From NCBI RefSeq assembly GCF_900102075.1, contig NZ_FNAV01000027.1:1-45166 (forward strand): DNA of 45,166 nucleotides, given 5' to 3'. The translations under genes were made by a program, and so were the position numbers. The notes below the pieces were generated by a model, which was given only the letters and a program-made list of their open reading frames with translations, had not been told where the DNA came from and searched no databases. Positions 7,316 to 15,087 of this stretch are shown here, in pieces (position 1 is the stretch's first letter; each line of letters begins with the position of its first letter). Source of the DNA: Salipiger thiooxidans (GTDB taxonomy: Bacteria > Pseudomonadota > Alphaproteobacteria > Rhodobacterales > Rhodobacteraceae).

Positions 7316-9211
7316 TTGAAAATTAAGTCCGTAAAAATTCAAAATTTCAGGTCAATAGCCGACGAGACTATTGATCTCTCGGCCTACAACTCTTTTGTAG
7401 GGCCGAACGGTGCCGGGAAATCAACTACATTGAACGCACTCAACGTTTTTTTCGGGGAGATAAACAACTTTTCTGACGAAGACTTCCACGCGAGGAATAC
7501 TGAAGATCCGATCAAGATCACGGTCATATTTCATGAACTGGGTGAAGATGCAGTAGAAGAGTTCAAGCACTATGCACGCGCGGGCCAGCTTGTGGTGCAT
7601 GCTGAAATTACGAAGACAGAAGATGGAATTTTCAAGAGGGTTACTCGAGGGGAGCGGCTAATATTTCCACCATTTAGGGAGTTCTTCGAGGCCAAAAGGG
7701 CACGTGATAGAGGGGAGATATTCAAGTCGCTTCGAGAAAGATACGAAGGAATCCAGAATGCTACCAACGACGGAGATCGCTCAGCAGCACTTACCGAATA
7801 CGAGGAGGCGCTATCGGAGGATCAAAAAGAGCTGGTTCCCAGCGACGGAGAATTCTTTGGAATAAGTAAAGGTGTCCACAAGTTTCAGCGACATTTATGC
7901 TGGGTTTACGTGCCCGCAGTCAAAGATGCGTCAAGCGAGTCAGAAGAGGCCAAAAACTCACATCTGGGAAAACTTATCCAGCACACCATAAGAAGTAGAA
8001 TGAACTATGACGCTGAGCTTGAGCGCATAAGAATAGAAGCTTTTGAAGCTTACTCTAAACTTCTCTTGGATCAAAGCTCACACTTGAAAGAACTGCAAGC
8101 TCGACTGTCGGAGCGATTGCAAGCAGCCGTTATGACAGAAGCAGATCTAAAGCTGGATTGGAAAAAGGATGAGCGCTCCGTTTCTGTTCAAGATCCAATC
8201 GCACAAGTACTTCTGTCGGAGCGAGGCTATATTGATCGGGTTGAAAAGTTCGGCCATGGACTGCAGAGATCATTTCTACTTGTTATTCTGCAAGAGTTGA
8301 TGGCCGTCGACAGCGCTGTGAGCCCAACTCTCATTCTTGGATGCGAAGAACCGGAACTCTATCAGCATCCACCCCAAGCCCGGCACTTGGCAGAGATACT
8401 CATGGAATTGGCGGGTGGTGATGCTCAAATTCTCGTGACCACACACAGCCCATATTTTATCGATGTCGAGCACTTTGATGGAATAAAGGTATTTCGCAAT
8501 TCGGCCGGCGCAGCCACCATAACGTCATCATCGTTTCTGAAAATCTTGGAGAGCTACAATGCTGCATTTGCAAATCAGCCTCTGAGGAACGAAGATCAAG
8601 CGCGCACCAAGCTTGCAATACAAACTCAACCGAAATTCAATGAAATATTCTTCGCTGAGCGTGTAGTTGTTGTTGAGGGTGTATCTGATATGGCCTGCAT
8701 TGAAGCGTATATGCGGCTATCCGGGATGAGGTCAGGATTTCAAAAATCTGGCGCGACAATTGTTGTTTGCGAGGGGAAGAGCTCTCTTGCGCTCATGATT
8801 CTTGTAATGAACAGCTTCAGAATTCCATATCACGCGGTTTTCGATTGCGACTCCGAGTACGATGAAAAATTCAAACGGAACCCCGACAGATTTAGAGAGC
8901 CATATAATGAACACATTCGAGACAATGATGCAATATTGTCTCTATCAGGGCACGAAAAAATTGGGAAATTTCCAGAAAACCACATCTTCCTGTCAAATGT
9001 AACAGGTTGGCGCTTTAATATCGAGAAGATGCTTGAAGAAGAGTTCGGCGAGGACAAGGAGGCGTGCCTGCAGGCAGGTCGAGACGCCGTTGGCAACCTG
9101 CGAAACTCCAAAAAGCATCCACTTTTCGTCGCCGCTTCCATGTCAACGGCATGGAGTAAAGGGAAGAGGTTTGCTGTACTTCAAAACGTCGTGGAGCGAA
9201 TATTGGCATAA
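7316..9211 (+). CDS. OLD-family ATPase/TOPRIM nuclease
   Basis: The 631-residue protein joins an ABC/SMC-type ATPase to a TOPRIM nuclease. It shows Walker A GPNGAGKS at 29-36, signature GHGLQRS at 313-319, Walker B LILGCEEPELYQHP at 339-352 and H-loop TTHSPYF at 375-381. The TOPRIM domain has the general-base glutamate E454 (VVVVEGVSD) and metal ligands D510 and D512 (FDCDSE). This matches overcoming-lysogenization-defect (OLD) nucleases, which cut DNA and act in anti-phage defence. No UvrD-like helicase (as in Gabija) follows, so it looks like a class 1 stand-alone OLD. The start is TTG: the sequence MKIKSVKIQNFRS fits the family N-terminus exactly and no ATG is nearby. GC is low compared with the core. 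Confidence 0.9.
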   Translation: MKIKSVKIQNFRSIADETIDLSAYNSFVGPNGAGKSTTLNALNVFFGEINNFSDEDFHARNTEDPIKITVIFHELGEDAVEEFKHYARAGQLVVHAEITKTEDGIFKRVTRGERLIFPPFREFFEAKRARDRGEIFKSLRERYEGIQNATNDGDRSAALTEYEEALSEDQKELVPSDGEFFGISKGVHKFQRHLCWVYVPAVKDASSESEEAKNSHLGKLIQHTIRSRMNYDAELERIRIEAFEAYSKLLLDQSSHLKELQARLSERLQAAVMTEADLKLDWKKDERSVSVQDPIAQVLLSERGYIDRVEKFGHGLQRSFLLVILQELMAVDSAVSPTLILGCEEPELYQHPPQARHLAEILMELAGGDAQILVTTHSPYFIDVEHFDGIKVFRNSAGAATITSSSFLKILESYNAAFANQPLRNEDQARTKLAIQTQPKFNEIFFAERVVVVEGVSDMACIEAYMRLSGMRSGFQKSGATIVVCEGKSSLALMILVMNSFRIPYHAVFDCDSEYDEKFKRNPDRFREPYNEHIRDNDAILSLSGHEKIGKFPENHIFLSNVTGWRFNIEKMLEEEFGEDKEACLQAGRDAVGNLRNSKKHPLFVAASMSTAWSKGKRFAVLQNVVERILA

Positions 9212-9321
9212 GGCAGAGATACGGCATTTGGTTAAAGCGATCGCGCCGTTCATCACTGACTCGGGTGATGCTGCTCCCCGCCGCAGCCAGAAAAGCACGC
9301 GCCCCCTGGCACCGAAGCCCT

Positions 9322-9372
9322 CAAGATCGGGATGCCCCGCGGGGCTATCGGCCCCACATACTTCCGATCTTG
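9322..9372. repeat. Nested inverted repeat before the Shedu gene
   Basis: CAAGATCGG at 9322-9330 pairs perfectly with CCGATCTTG at 9364-9372. Inside it lies a second palindrome, GCCCCGCGGGGC, at 9333-9344. The element sits in the 236-base gap between the OLD and Shedu genes. No T-run follows, so it is not a standard terminator for the plus strand. It could be an operator or a structured RNA leader for the nuclease gene. Confidence 0.5.
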
Positions 9373-9447
9373 CTGTTCGACTTCAACGTCATGTGTTGAA
9401 AGTTTCAACCCGAAGTCCGTAACCAAAATTCATATCAGGGAACTCAA

Positions 9448-10722
9448 TTGATTACCTTCGAAAACCGAAAATCCCGGGTTATTCTCGAATATACACCTGA
9501 GTTTCGCAGCAATGCATGGATCCTCGGTGACTTACGAACGTCTGGTCGTGTTCGCATCAGTCGAGTATTCCGTTTCGAGCGAAATGACCTAATCGATGCT
9601 GATCGGCTCCTCGGCCGAGACGCCGCGAGAGATTTCGAAACCGATGATACAGACCTATTGAGATTCAGGTTCGCAAGAACTCGTGACGGTTATCATCGAA
9701 TCTTGGGTCGCCTGTTTGGTATTCGCAACGATGTCTGGCTACAACAGGACGCGGTCGAACTTGAGCGCAAAACATTTGTTGCAGAGCGTAACATCAATAT
9801 TTTCGGGCGGATTGCGAAGCTCAAAGAGGATGACAGCCCAATCGTCGTAGGCGACCCTCGGAAGATCGATGGGGCGATCTCCGCGGAAATGTTCGACGAA
9901 CTTCTGAGGAAATTCCCGAGTTCCGGCGAGATGGACCGCTACGCGCTGGCCCGCGTCGAGGCGGTCGTTGGGGAGGCGATCCAGCCAATGAAAAGCGCAC
10001 GAGAGGCCTACGAGCGCTACCTCGATCGTCGCGTCTCGATCGTCACCGACACTCCGTTGGAACAGAAGGTTCTCATCGAGGCCGAAATCCAGAAATACGC
10101 ATATCTTCGCGATCTCATCGCGCAATGGCTCAGAGAAGAGAAAGATCGTAGCGAAGCGGACTGGCAGCGCATGGTCGCGAAGATCATATTGCTTCTCTTT
10201 CCGAAATACATTGCTGTTCTCGAGAGCGTTCCAGTCAGCGATGTCTATTCCGATCCATTACGCCCCACGACCCGTCAGATCGATCTCTGCCTTGTGGATG
10301 CCAGCGGAGCGCTCGACGTTATCGAGATCAAGAAACCTTCCGCGGCAGCGGTCCTCGGCCGCACACTCTACCGAGACAACTTTGTGCCTACTCGTGAATT
10401 GACTGGTGCTGTAATCCAGACCGAGAAGTATCTCTTTCATCTCTCGAAGTGGGGTCGCAAGGGCGAGCAAAAACTCACGGAAGAATTTCAAGCCAATCTT
10501 CCAGTCGGGCTTTCAATCCGCATTGCCAACCCCAAAGGGCTAATTATCATGGGGCGCTCGCCCCAAGCCCGCGTTATCGGGGGACGTGAGCGCAATCATC
10601 AGCTCGATTTGGAGGTCATTAAACGGCAATACGCGAATATGGTCGACATCCTGACCTACGACGACCTGCTTTCTCGCTTAGAGAACGTGATCGCTTCTCT
10701 ACAGCGTCGTAAGTCCACTTAG
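9448..10722 (+). CDS. sduA: Shedu anti-phage nuclease (SduA, DUF4263)
   Basis: The 424-residue protein matches the single-gene Shedu defence system. Its C-terminal DUF4263 domain is a PD-(D/E)xK nuclease: D279 in RQIDLCLVD, then E293 and K295 in VIEIKKP, and Q324 in AVIQTEKY. Further family hallmarks are ANPKGLIIMGRS and the ending VIKRQYANMVDILTYDDLL. The first 200 or so residues form the variable N-terminal region thought to control activation. The start is the TTG at 9448, with CAGGGAA about 7 bases upstream and no better ATG nearby. It lies 236 bases after the OLD gene on the same strand, probably with its own control. Identification is strong; the trigger is unknown. Confidence 0.9.
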   Translation: MITFENRKSRVILEYTPEFRSNAWILGDLRTSGRVRISRVFRFERNDLIDADRLLGRDAARDFETDDTDLLRFRFARTRDGYHRILGRLFGIRNDVWLQQDAVELERKTFVAERNINIFGRIAKLKEDDSPIVVGDPRKIDGAISAEMFDELLRKFPSSGEMDRYALARVEAVVGEAIQPMKSAREAYERYLDRRVSIVTDTPLEQKVLIEAEIQKYAYLRDLIAQWLREEKDRSEADWQRMVAKIILLLFPKYIAVLESVPVSDVYSDPLRPTTRQIDLCLVDASGALDVIEIKKPSAAAVLGRTLYRDNFVPTRELTGAVIQTEKYLFHLSKWGRKGEQKLTEEFQANLPVGLSIRIANPKGLIIMGRSPQARVIGGRERNHQLDLEVIKRQYANMVDILTYDDLLSRLENVIASLQRRKST

Positions 10723-11123
10723 AAACCGAATACGGCCGCACGGTAATCGACGAAGCTGACCATCGTCGATCATGTAGCATCCGGAGAATTGGCTCGGTGG
10801 AGCTGATTTCTGCGCTCTGCCTGAACGGAGGCGTTCATGAAGTGAAATGGGTAGAGCAATGTTCGCGATCTGCGCATCGCCGACCTTCGGGCATACAGAT
10901 TCCGCAGATTCAGCGAACGGCAGTAAGGTCCCGCCTACCTGCCTTTGACGGCCGTGCCGATGCTACAGAGCGCGCGAAGGGCCGCTTTGGCGAAGCTGCG
11001 CCGCAGCGACCAACTCAGGTGTGAAAGGCAGCACAGGGCCGTGAGTGTCAGGCAGCGGGAGGCCGGAGGGACCATGCGGTTTGTCCGTTTCAGCAGTTTC
11101 GTCATGGCATCTCGCGATTACGG
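10723..11123. other. Right edge of the accessory island
   Basis: No supportable gene in 401 bases. It contains the right copy of the flanking repeat (10915-11010, minus) and separates the plus-strand defence genes from the minus-strand core genes. No tRNA end or direct repeat marking an attachment site is obvious. Confidence 0.5.
10915..11010 (-). repeat. Island-flanking intergenic repeat, right copy (inverted)
   Basis: The complement of 10975-11010 matches 1051-1086 at 30 of 36 positions without gaps. Weaker similarity follows: GCGGGACCTTACTGCC at about 10920-10935 (minus) corresponds to GCGGGACATTGCTGCC at 1126-1141. The two outer copies therefore form an imperfect inverted pair about 9.9 kb apart around the defence genes. 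Confidence 0.6.
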
Positions 11124-11663
11124 TCAGTTGACCCGCTGCGCACAGACAAAGTCGGCACGTGATGCAATGTCGGCGCGCGGCAACTCCGTGATTTGGTATC
11201 CAAGCGCGGTGTAGGTCTCCCGCATGACGCCACAGGTCGCTTCGGCTTCGGCGCGAGTCTGCTTGCGTTCGCTGTCTTGCGTGAAGATCTCATACCAGAA
11301 CGGCGCCAAGAAGACGCGACGGTTGTAGCGGGCTGCCTTGGCTGCTGCGGCGACGTGGAGCGGCACGGGGAGGCTGCATAGGGTCAGGTAGCCCATTATG
11401 TCGGGAATGCCCCGGTCGAAGATCACGGGGCCTGAGAGTGCCTGAGCGTCCTCGTAGGCGCGAAGGTCGCGCTCAAGCATCCGTTCGGCATAGGCCATGC
11501 GGTCCGCCCAAGGGAGGGCGTCTCCGCCGCGCGCCATCTCATCGCGAATGATCGCGCGGCCGGATTCGGGAATGTTCTGAAAGCCACGGCGGGCAAGCTC
11601 GGTGATCAGGCTGGTTTTGCCCGCACCGGGACCGCCCGTCACGACGAAGAAATGGTCGCTCAT
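11124..11663 (-). CDS. Small P-loop ATPase (AAA_28/NadR-like)
   Basis: The 179-residue protein is a compact P-loop NTPase. It has Walker A GGPGAGKT at 10-17 right after the first strand (HFFVVT), and an ESGRAIIRDEMARGGD segment and a GPVIFDRGIPDIMGYL segment typical of the AAA_28 group, which resembles nucleoside or nicotinamide-riboside kinases. The C-terminal ALGYQITELPRADIASRADFV fits the usual ending of this group. It probably phosphorylates a small molecule or acts as a regulatory ATPase; the substrate is not known. It stands alone between the island edge and tRNA-Ala, and base composition already looks like the core genome. Confidence 0.75.
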   Translation of the reverse strand: MSDHFFVVTGGPGAGKTSLITELARRGFQNIPESGRAIIRDEMARGGDALPWADRMAYAERMLERDLRAYEDAQALSGPVIFDRGIPDIMGYLTLCSLPVPLHVAAAAKAARYNRRVFLAPFWYEIFTQDSERKQTRAEAEATCGVMRETYTALGYQITELPRADIASRADFVCAQRVN

Positions 11664-11832
11664 GGGCCATCCTCGGATTTGACAGGGGAAAGCGCTGCGA
11701 AGCGATCGACACGCCAGGAGCGGCGATCAAGGCAGCATGGATTTTCGTAGGGAAAACAGCACCGGTCTGCGTGACAGAGGCAAATCCTCTGACGATAAAG
11801 GCAGAACTATCTGGTGCTTTTCAAGAGGTATT

Positions 11833-11908
<76 letters not shown>

Positions 11909-11914
11909 ATATGT

Positions 11915-11950
11915 TGCCGTTTCCGGCGGTGGGCGATGCCGTTTCCGGCG
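11915..11950. repeat. Two 14-base direct repeats in the tRNA-Ala leader
   Basis: TGCCGTTTCCGGCG occurs at 11915-11928 and again at 11937-11950, a period of 22 bases, immediately upstream of tRNA-Ala on its strand. Each unit can form a small GCCG/CGGC stem. They would lie in the precursor 5' leader or just around its promoter. A TTGAAC / 17 bases / TAGATC promoter-like pair lies further upstream on the minus strand. Confidence 0.45.
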
Positions 11951-12030
11951 TCGTGCGGCGTGATCTACGCAAAGCCGCGGGCGGGTTCAAGGGAAAAAAT
12001 CGCCGCCCGTGGCAGAAAGTTTCGACAAGC

Positions 12031-12351
12031 TCAGTTGTCGTCGTCCTCACCCGCGACATCGGTGATGTCGTCGAGCGAAACGTTGTCGTCGTCCTCGTCC
12101 TCGAGCACGTCGTCGTCGTCGAGATCGACCTCGACGTCGTCTTCCAGCAGATCGACGTCTTCCACGTCGTCCTCGGAGGCTCGACGCTTGGCGCCGTCGG
12201 CGGAGTCGGCAACGAGCATCGCACGCTTGCCGGTATCCAGTTGCAGGACCTCGCCCGTGTAGGGGCTGACGATCGGGTCTTTGTTCAGGTCATAAAAACG
12301 CTTGCCAGTGGTCGGGCACACGCGTTTCGTACCCCATTCTTCCTTGGGCAT
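12031..12351 (-). CDS. TIGR02300 (FYDLN-acid) family protein
   Basis: The 106-residue protein has the unmistakable N-terminus of this alphaproteobacterial family: MPKEEWGTKRVCPTTGKRFYDLN followed by PIVSPYTGE. A CP-containing motif and FYDLN box resemble a small zinc-ribbon-like fold with only one Cys. From about residue 60 the chain is almost entirely Asp and Glu, highly acidic and probably disordered. The cellular role is not established. The gene lies just upstream of tRNA-Ala on the same strand and divergent from the metallopeptidase gene; the 107 bases between the two starts hold both promoters. Confidence 0.93.
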   Translation of the reverse strand: MPKEEWGTKRVCPTTGKRFYDLNKDPIVSPYTGEVLQLDTGKRAMLVADSADGAKRRASEDDVEDVDLLEDDVEVDLDDDDVLEDEDDDNVSLDDITDVAGEDDDN

Positions 12352-12458
12352 GGGTGATCCCCTTCAGCTTGTCCGGTCAGGTCGACAATCCGCGCCCTCT
12401 GACATATCACAGGAGCGGTGTCAAAGGCTTTGGCCATATCGGTTCCGAGGCGAGGGAT

Positions 12459-13151
12459 ATGGGGCAGATTACTCTTCCTGGCAACCCGCCAATCGCGGTG
12501 AACCTGCGTCGCTCCGCGCAGGCACGGCGACTTTCGTTGCGCCTCAGCCAGATCGACGGCCGGGTGACGCTGACAATGCCGCGCCGGCTGCCCGAACGCG
12601 AGGCCCTGGGCTTCCTGCGCGAGAAGGAAGCCTGGCTGCGCAGCCATCTCGAGGCGCGGGGCGAGGACGTGAGAATCGGCCCCGGGGCGCGGCTGCCGGT
12701 CGAGGGGGCCGAGCGCGAGATCCGTGTCGGGACCGGGCGCGCGGTGCGGCTGGGCGAGGGCTGGATCGAGGTGCCGGGCTCCGAGGACCGGACGGCCGCA
12801 CGGTTGCAGGGCTGGCTGCGGACGCTGGCCCGGGACCGGCTGGCCGAAGCCTCGGACCGGTACGCCTTCGCGCTGGGGCGGCCCTACACGCGGCTGACGC
12901 TGCGCGACACGCGGTCGCGCTGGGGCTCGTGCACCGCGGACGGGGCGCTGATGTATTCGTGGCGGCTGGTGCTCGCACCGCCCGAGGTGCTCGGCTACGT
13001 TGCCGCCCACGAGGTCGCGCACCTGGCCGAGATGAATCACTCGCGGGCGTTCTGGGCGGTGGTCGAGCGGCTCTACGGCGACTGGCGGGCGCCCCGGCGC
13101 TGGCTGCGCGACGAGGGCGGGGCGCTGCACCGGTACCGTTTCGGCGATTGA
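12459..13151 (+). CDS. YgjP-type metal-dependent hydrolase (DUF45/M48-like)
   Basis: This protein of 230 residues has the zinc-peptidase motif HEVAH at 184-188 with a downstream MNHSRAFW (H194) and the family marker RWGSCTADG at 154-162. These place it with YgjP/SprT-like predicted metallopeptidases (WLM/DUF45 group). It has no signal peptide and should be cytosolic. The ATG at 12459 has GAGG about 8 bases upstream; an in-frame ATG at 12354 would add 35 residues that do not look family-like. The natural substrate of this family is poorly known. The gene is followed 33 bases later by a GntR regulator on the same strand. Confidence 0.88.
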   Translation: MGQITLPGNPPIAVNLRRSAQARRLSLRLSQIDGRVTLTMPRRLPEREALGFLREKEAWLRSHLEARGEDVRIGPGARLPVEGAEREIRVGTGRAVRLGEGWIEVPGSEDRTAARLQGWLRTLARDRLAEASDRYAFALGRPYTRLTLRDTRSRWGSCTADGALMYSWRLVLAPPEVLGYVAAHEVAHLAEMNHSRAFWAVVERLYGDWRAPRRWLRDEGGALHRYRFGD

Positions 13152-13184
13152 CCTGCGGGAAATTCGTGATCACATGTCGCAATC

Positions 13185-13835
13185 ATGAACGCCGCACCCC
13201 GCTCCACAGACATTGCCTCCTCTGCCCATGACCGCGTCTACCGCGGTCTGCGCACGCGCATCATGCTCGGGCAGATCCCGCCGGGCGAGGCGCTGACCCT
13301 GCGTGGCATCGGCAAGGAGTTCGAGGTCTCGATGACTCCGGCCCGCGAGGCGGTGCGCCGGCTGGTGGCGGAGGGCGCGCTCAGCATGTCCTCGTCGGGG
13401 CGGGTCTCGACCCCGGAGCTGTCCAACGAGCGCATCGAGGAGCTGGCCGCGCTGCGGGCGCTGATCGAGGTGGAGCTTGCCTCGCGGGCGCTGCCGCGGG
13501 CGCACATGGCGCTGATCGACCGGCTGCAGACGATCAACGGCACCATCGCCGAGATGATCCGCAACCGCGATTCGGTGGGCTACATCCGGTCGAACCTCGA
13601 GTTCCACCGCACGCTCTACCTGCGGGCGCAGGCGCCGGCGATGCTGGCCATGTGCGAGACGGTCTGGCTGCAGCTCGGGCCCACCATGCGGGCGCTCTAC
13701 GGGCGGCTGCGGCGCACCGAGGCACCGCAGTACCACCGCCTGATCATCGCGGCGCTCAAGGCCGGGGACGAGCCGGGGCTGCGGCTTGCGGTGCGCTCGG
13801 ACGTGACGCAGGGCCTGCGGATGCTGGCGAGCTAG
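13185..13835 (+). CDS. GntR-family regulator, FCD subfamily
   Basis: The 216-residue protein has an N-terminal winged helix-turn-helix (about 16-78: VYRGLRTRIMLGQIPPGEAL, then SMTPAREAVRRLVAEGAL). A C-terminal all-helical FCD domain follows, with ALRALIEVELASRAL, the metal/ligand-binding FHRTLY segment and a late HRLIIAALKAGD. FCD regulators usually repress catabolic genes and respond to small carboxylates or sugars. The target is not evident: the peptidase gene lies 33 bases upstream on the same strand, while the exporter genes are convergent, ending 15 bases away. It resembles the amino-acid or dicarboxylate-responsive members, but the ligand cannot be predicted. Confidence 0.9.
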   Translation: MNAAPRSTDIASSAHDRVYRGLRTRIMLGQIPPGEALTLRGIGKEFEVSMTPAREAVRRLVAEGALSMSSSGRVSTPELSNERIEELAALRALIEVELASRALPRAHMALIDRLQTINGTIAEMIRNRDSVGYIRSNLEFHRTLYLRAQAPAMLAMCETVWLQLGPTMRALYGRLRRTEAPQYHRLIIAALKAGDEPGLRLAVRSDVTQGLRMLAS

Positions 13836-13850
13836 ATCTTCACTGGCACG

Positions 13851-15083
13851 CTACTCGGTCCCGCGCGCCGCGATCAGGTCGCCCTCGGCCAGATCCGCGG
13901 GCGGGTAGAGCACCACGTGGTCCCCCGCGGTCAGCCCCTCCACCACCTGCGCAGCGACGCCATTGCCCGGCCCGATCGCAACCGGCACCTGCCGGGCGCG
14001 CCCATCCTCGGCCCGGAACACCGCCCAGCTGCCACCGGCGCGGAAGAGCGCGCTCTGCGGCACCTGAAGGGCGTCGTCTGCCTCCCATGTCACGATGCGC
14101 ACCACGACCCGGTAGCCGTGCCCGAGCGACGCACGCGCCTCGAGCGGGCTGGTGAAGCGCACAGTGACGTCGACGCGCTGCTCCTCGACCCCGAGCGCCG
14201 AGACCTTGGTGCGCCCCAGCGGCGCGATGCGGGTGACCGCGCCATCGAGTGGCGCGTCGCCGCCCCAGTCGTCGATCAGCACCCGGTCGCCCAGCGAGAC
14301 CTGCACCGCGTCCGAGGAAATCAGCTCGACCACCACCTCGAGATCGTTGGCGATGTCGCCCAGCTCGACCACTGCGGTGCCGGCGGCCACGATGGTCTCG
14401 CTCTGCTGCAGCACCCGCAGGATGCGCCCGGCAATCGGCGCCACCAGCGGGATGTCGGCGGAATGATTGCCCGCGACGGCGGCGGCAAGCCCGAGGTCGT
14501 CGAAGCTGATGAGCTGGGCGCGGGCGTTGGCGAGCTCGGCCTGCCGCATCAGCACTGCCGCCCGCGCGGTCTCGAGCCGGGCTGCCGCCGCGCGGGCCTC
14601 GGAGCGGAACCGGTCGAGCGCGGCGGAGCTGATCGTGCCGCGTTCGGCAAGGGTCTGGCTGCGGGTGTATTCCGAAGCGGCGAGATCGGCGTCGGCGGCG
14701 GCGGCGTTGACCTCGGCCTCGGCCACCTTGAGCGCGGCGGCGGCGGCGTCGGTCGCGGCCATCGCCTGTTCGCGGGTGCGGATGTCGAGCGCGTCGGGGT
14801 TGGTCGGGCGCATGTGAGCCACCGGCGCGCCCTGTTCCATCTCGTCGCCCGCGATCACCTGCACCCGCAGGAGCCTCCCGGCCACCGGTGTCGAGACCAC
14901 GTAGACGTCGTGAACCTGTGTCTTGCCCTCTTCGTCGATGGTGACGGTCAGCGGGCCCTGCGTGACCTCGCCGAGATCGACGAGCGTCGCACGCGGCCAG
15001 AAGGCGGCCACCAGCGCGCCGCCCAGCAGCAGCGCGAGCAGGGTCCAGAGGATCAGGCGGGTGCGGTTGCGTCGGTCGGCCAT
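13851..15083 (-). CDS. HlyD/MacA-type periplasmic adaptor of an ABC exporter
   Basis: The 410-residue membrane-fusion protein has one N-terminal transmembrane helix (about 10-28, LILWTLLALLLGGALVAAFW). A biotinyl-lipoyl-like half follows (about 45-80, PVAGRLLRVQVIAGDEMEQG). A long Ala/Glu-rich coiled coil occupies about 100-180. The second lipoyl half (APIAGRILRVLQQSETIVAAG) and beta-barrel domains end the chain. It starts 4 bases after the permease stop codon, making it the last gene of the ATPase-permease-adaptor operon. It would bridge the inner-membrane pump toward an outer-membrane factor not encoded here. Substrate unknown; peptides, lipids or drugs are usual for such systems. Confidence 0.92.
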   Translation of the reverse strand: MADRRNRTRLILWTLLALLLGGALVAAFWPRATLVDLGEVTQGPLTVTIDEEGKTQVHDVYVVSTPVAGRLLRVQVIAGDEMEQGAPVAHMRPTNPDALDIRTREQAMAATDAAAAALKVAEAEVNAAAADADLAASEYTRSQTLAERGTISSAALDRFRSEARAAAARLETARAAVLMRQAELANARAQLISFDDLGLAAAVAGNHSADIPLVAPIAGRILRVLQQSETIVAAGTAVVELGDIANDLEVVVELISSDAVQVSLGDRVLIDDWGGDAPLDGAVTRIAPLGRTKVSALGVEEQRVDVTVRFTSPLEARASLGHGYRVVVRIVTWEADDALQVPQSALFRAGGSWAVFRAEDGRARQVPVAIGPGNGVAAQVVEGLTAGDHVVLYPPADLAEGDLIAARGTE

Positions 15084-15087
15084 GTCG

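Noticed and set aside
7316..10722. OLD nuclease plus next gene as a Gabija system
   Set aside because: Gabija needs a UvrD-like helicase partner. The following gene is a Shedu-type DUF4263 nuclease and lacks helicase motifs.
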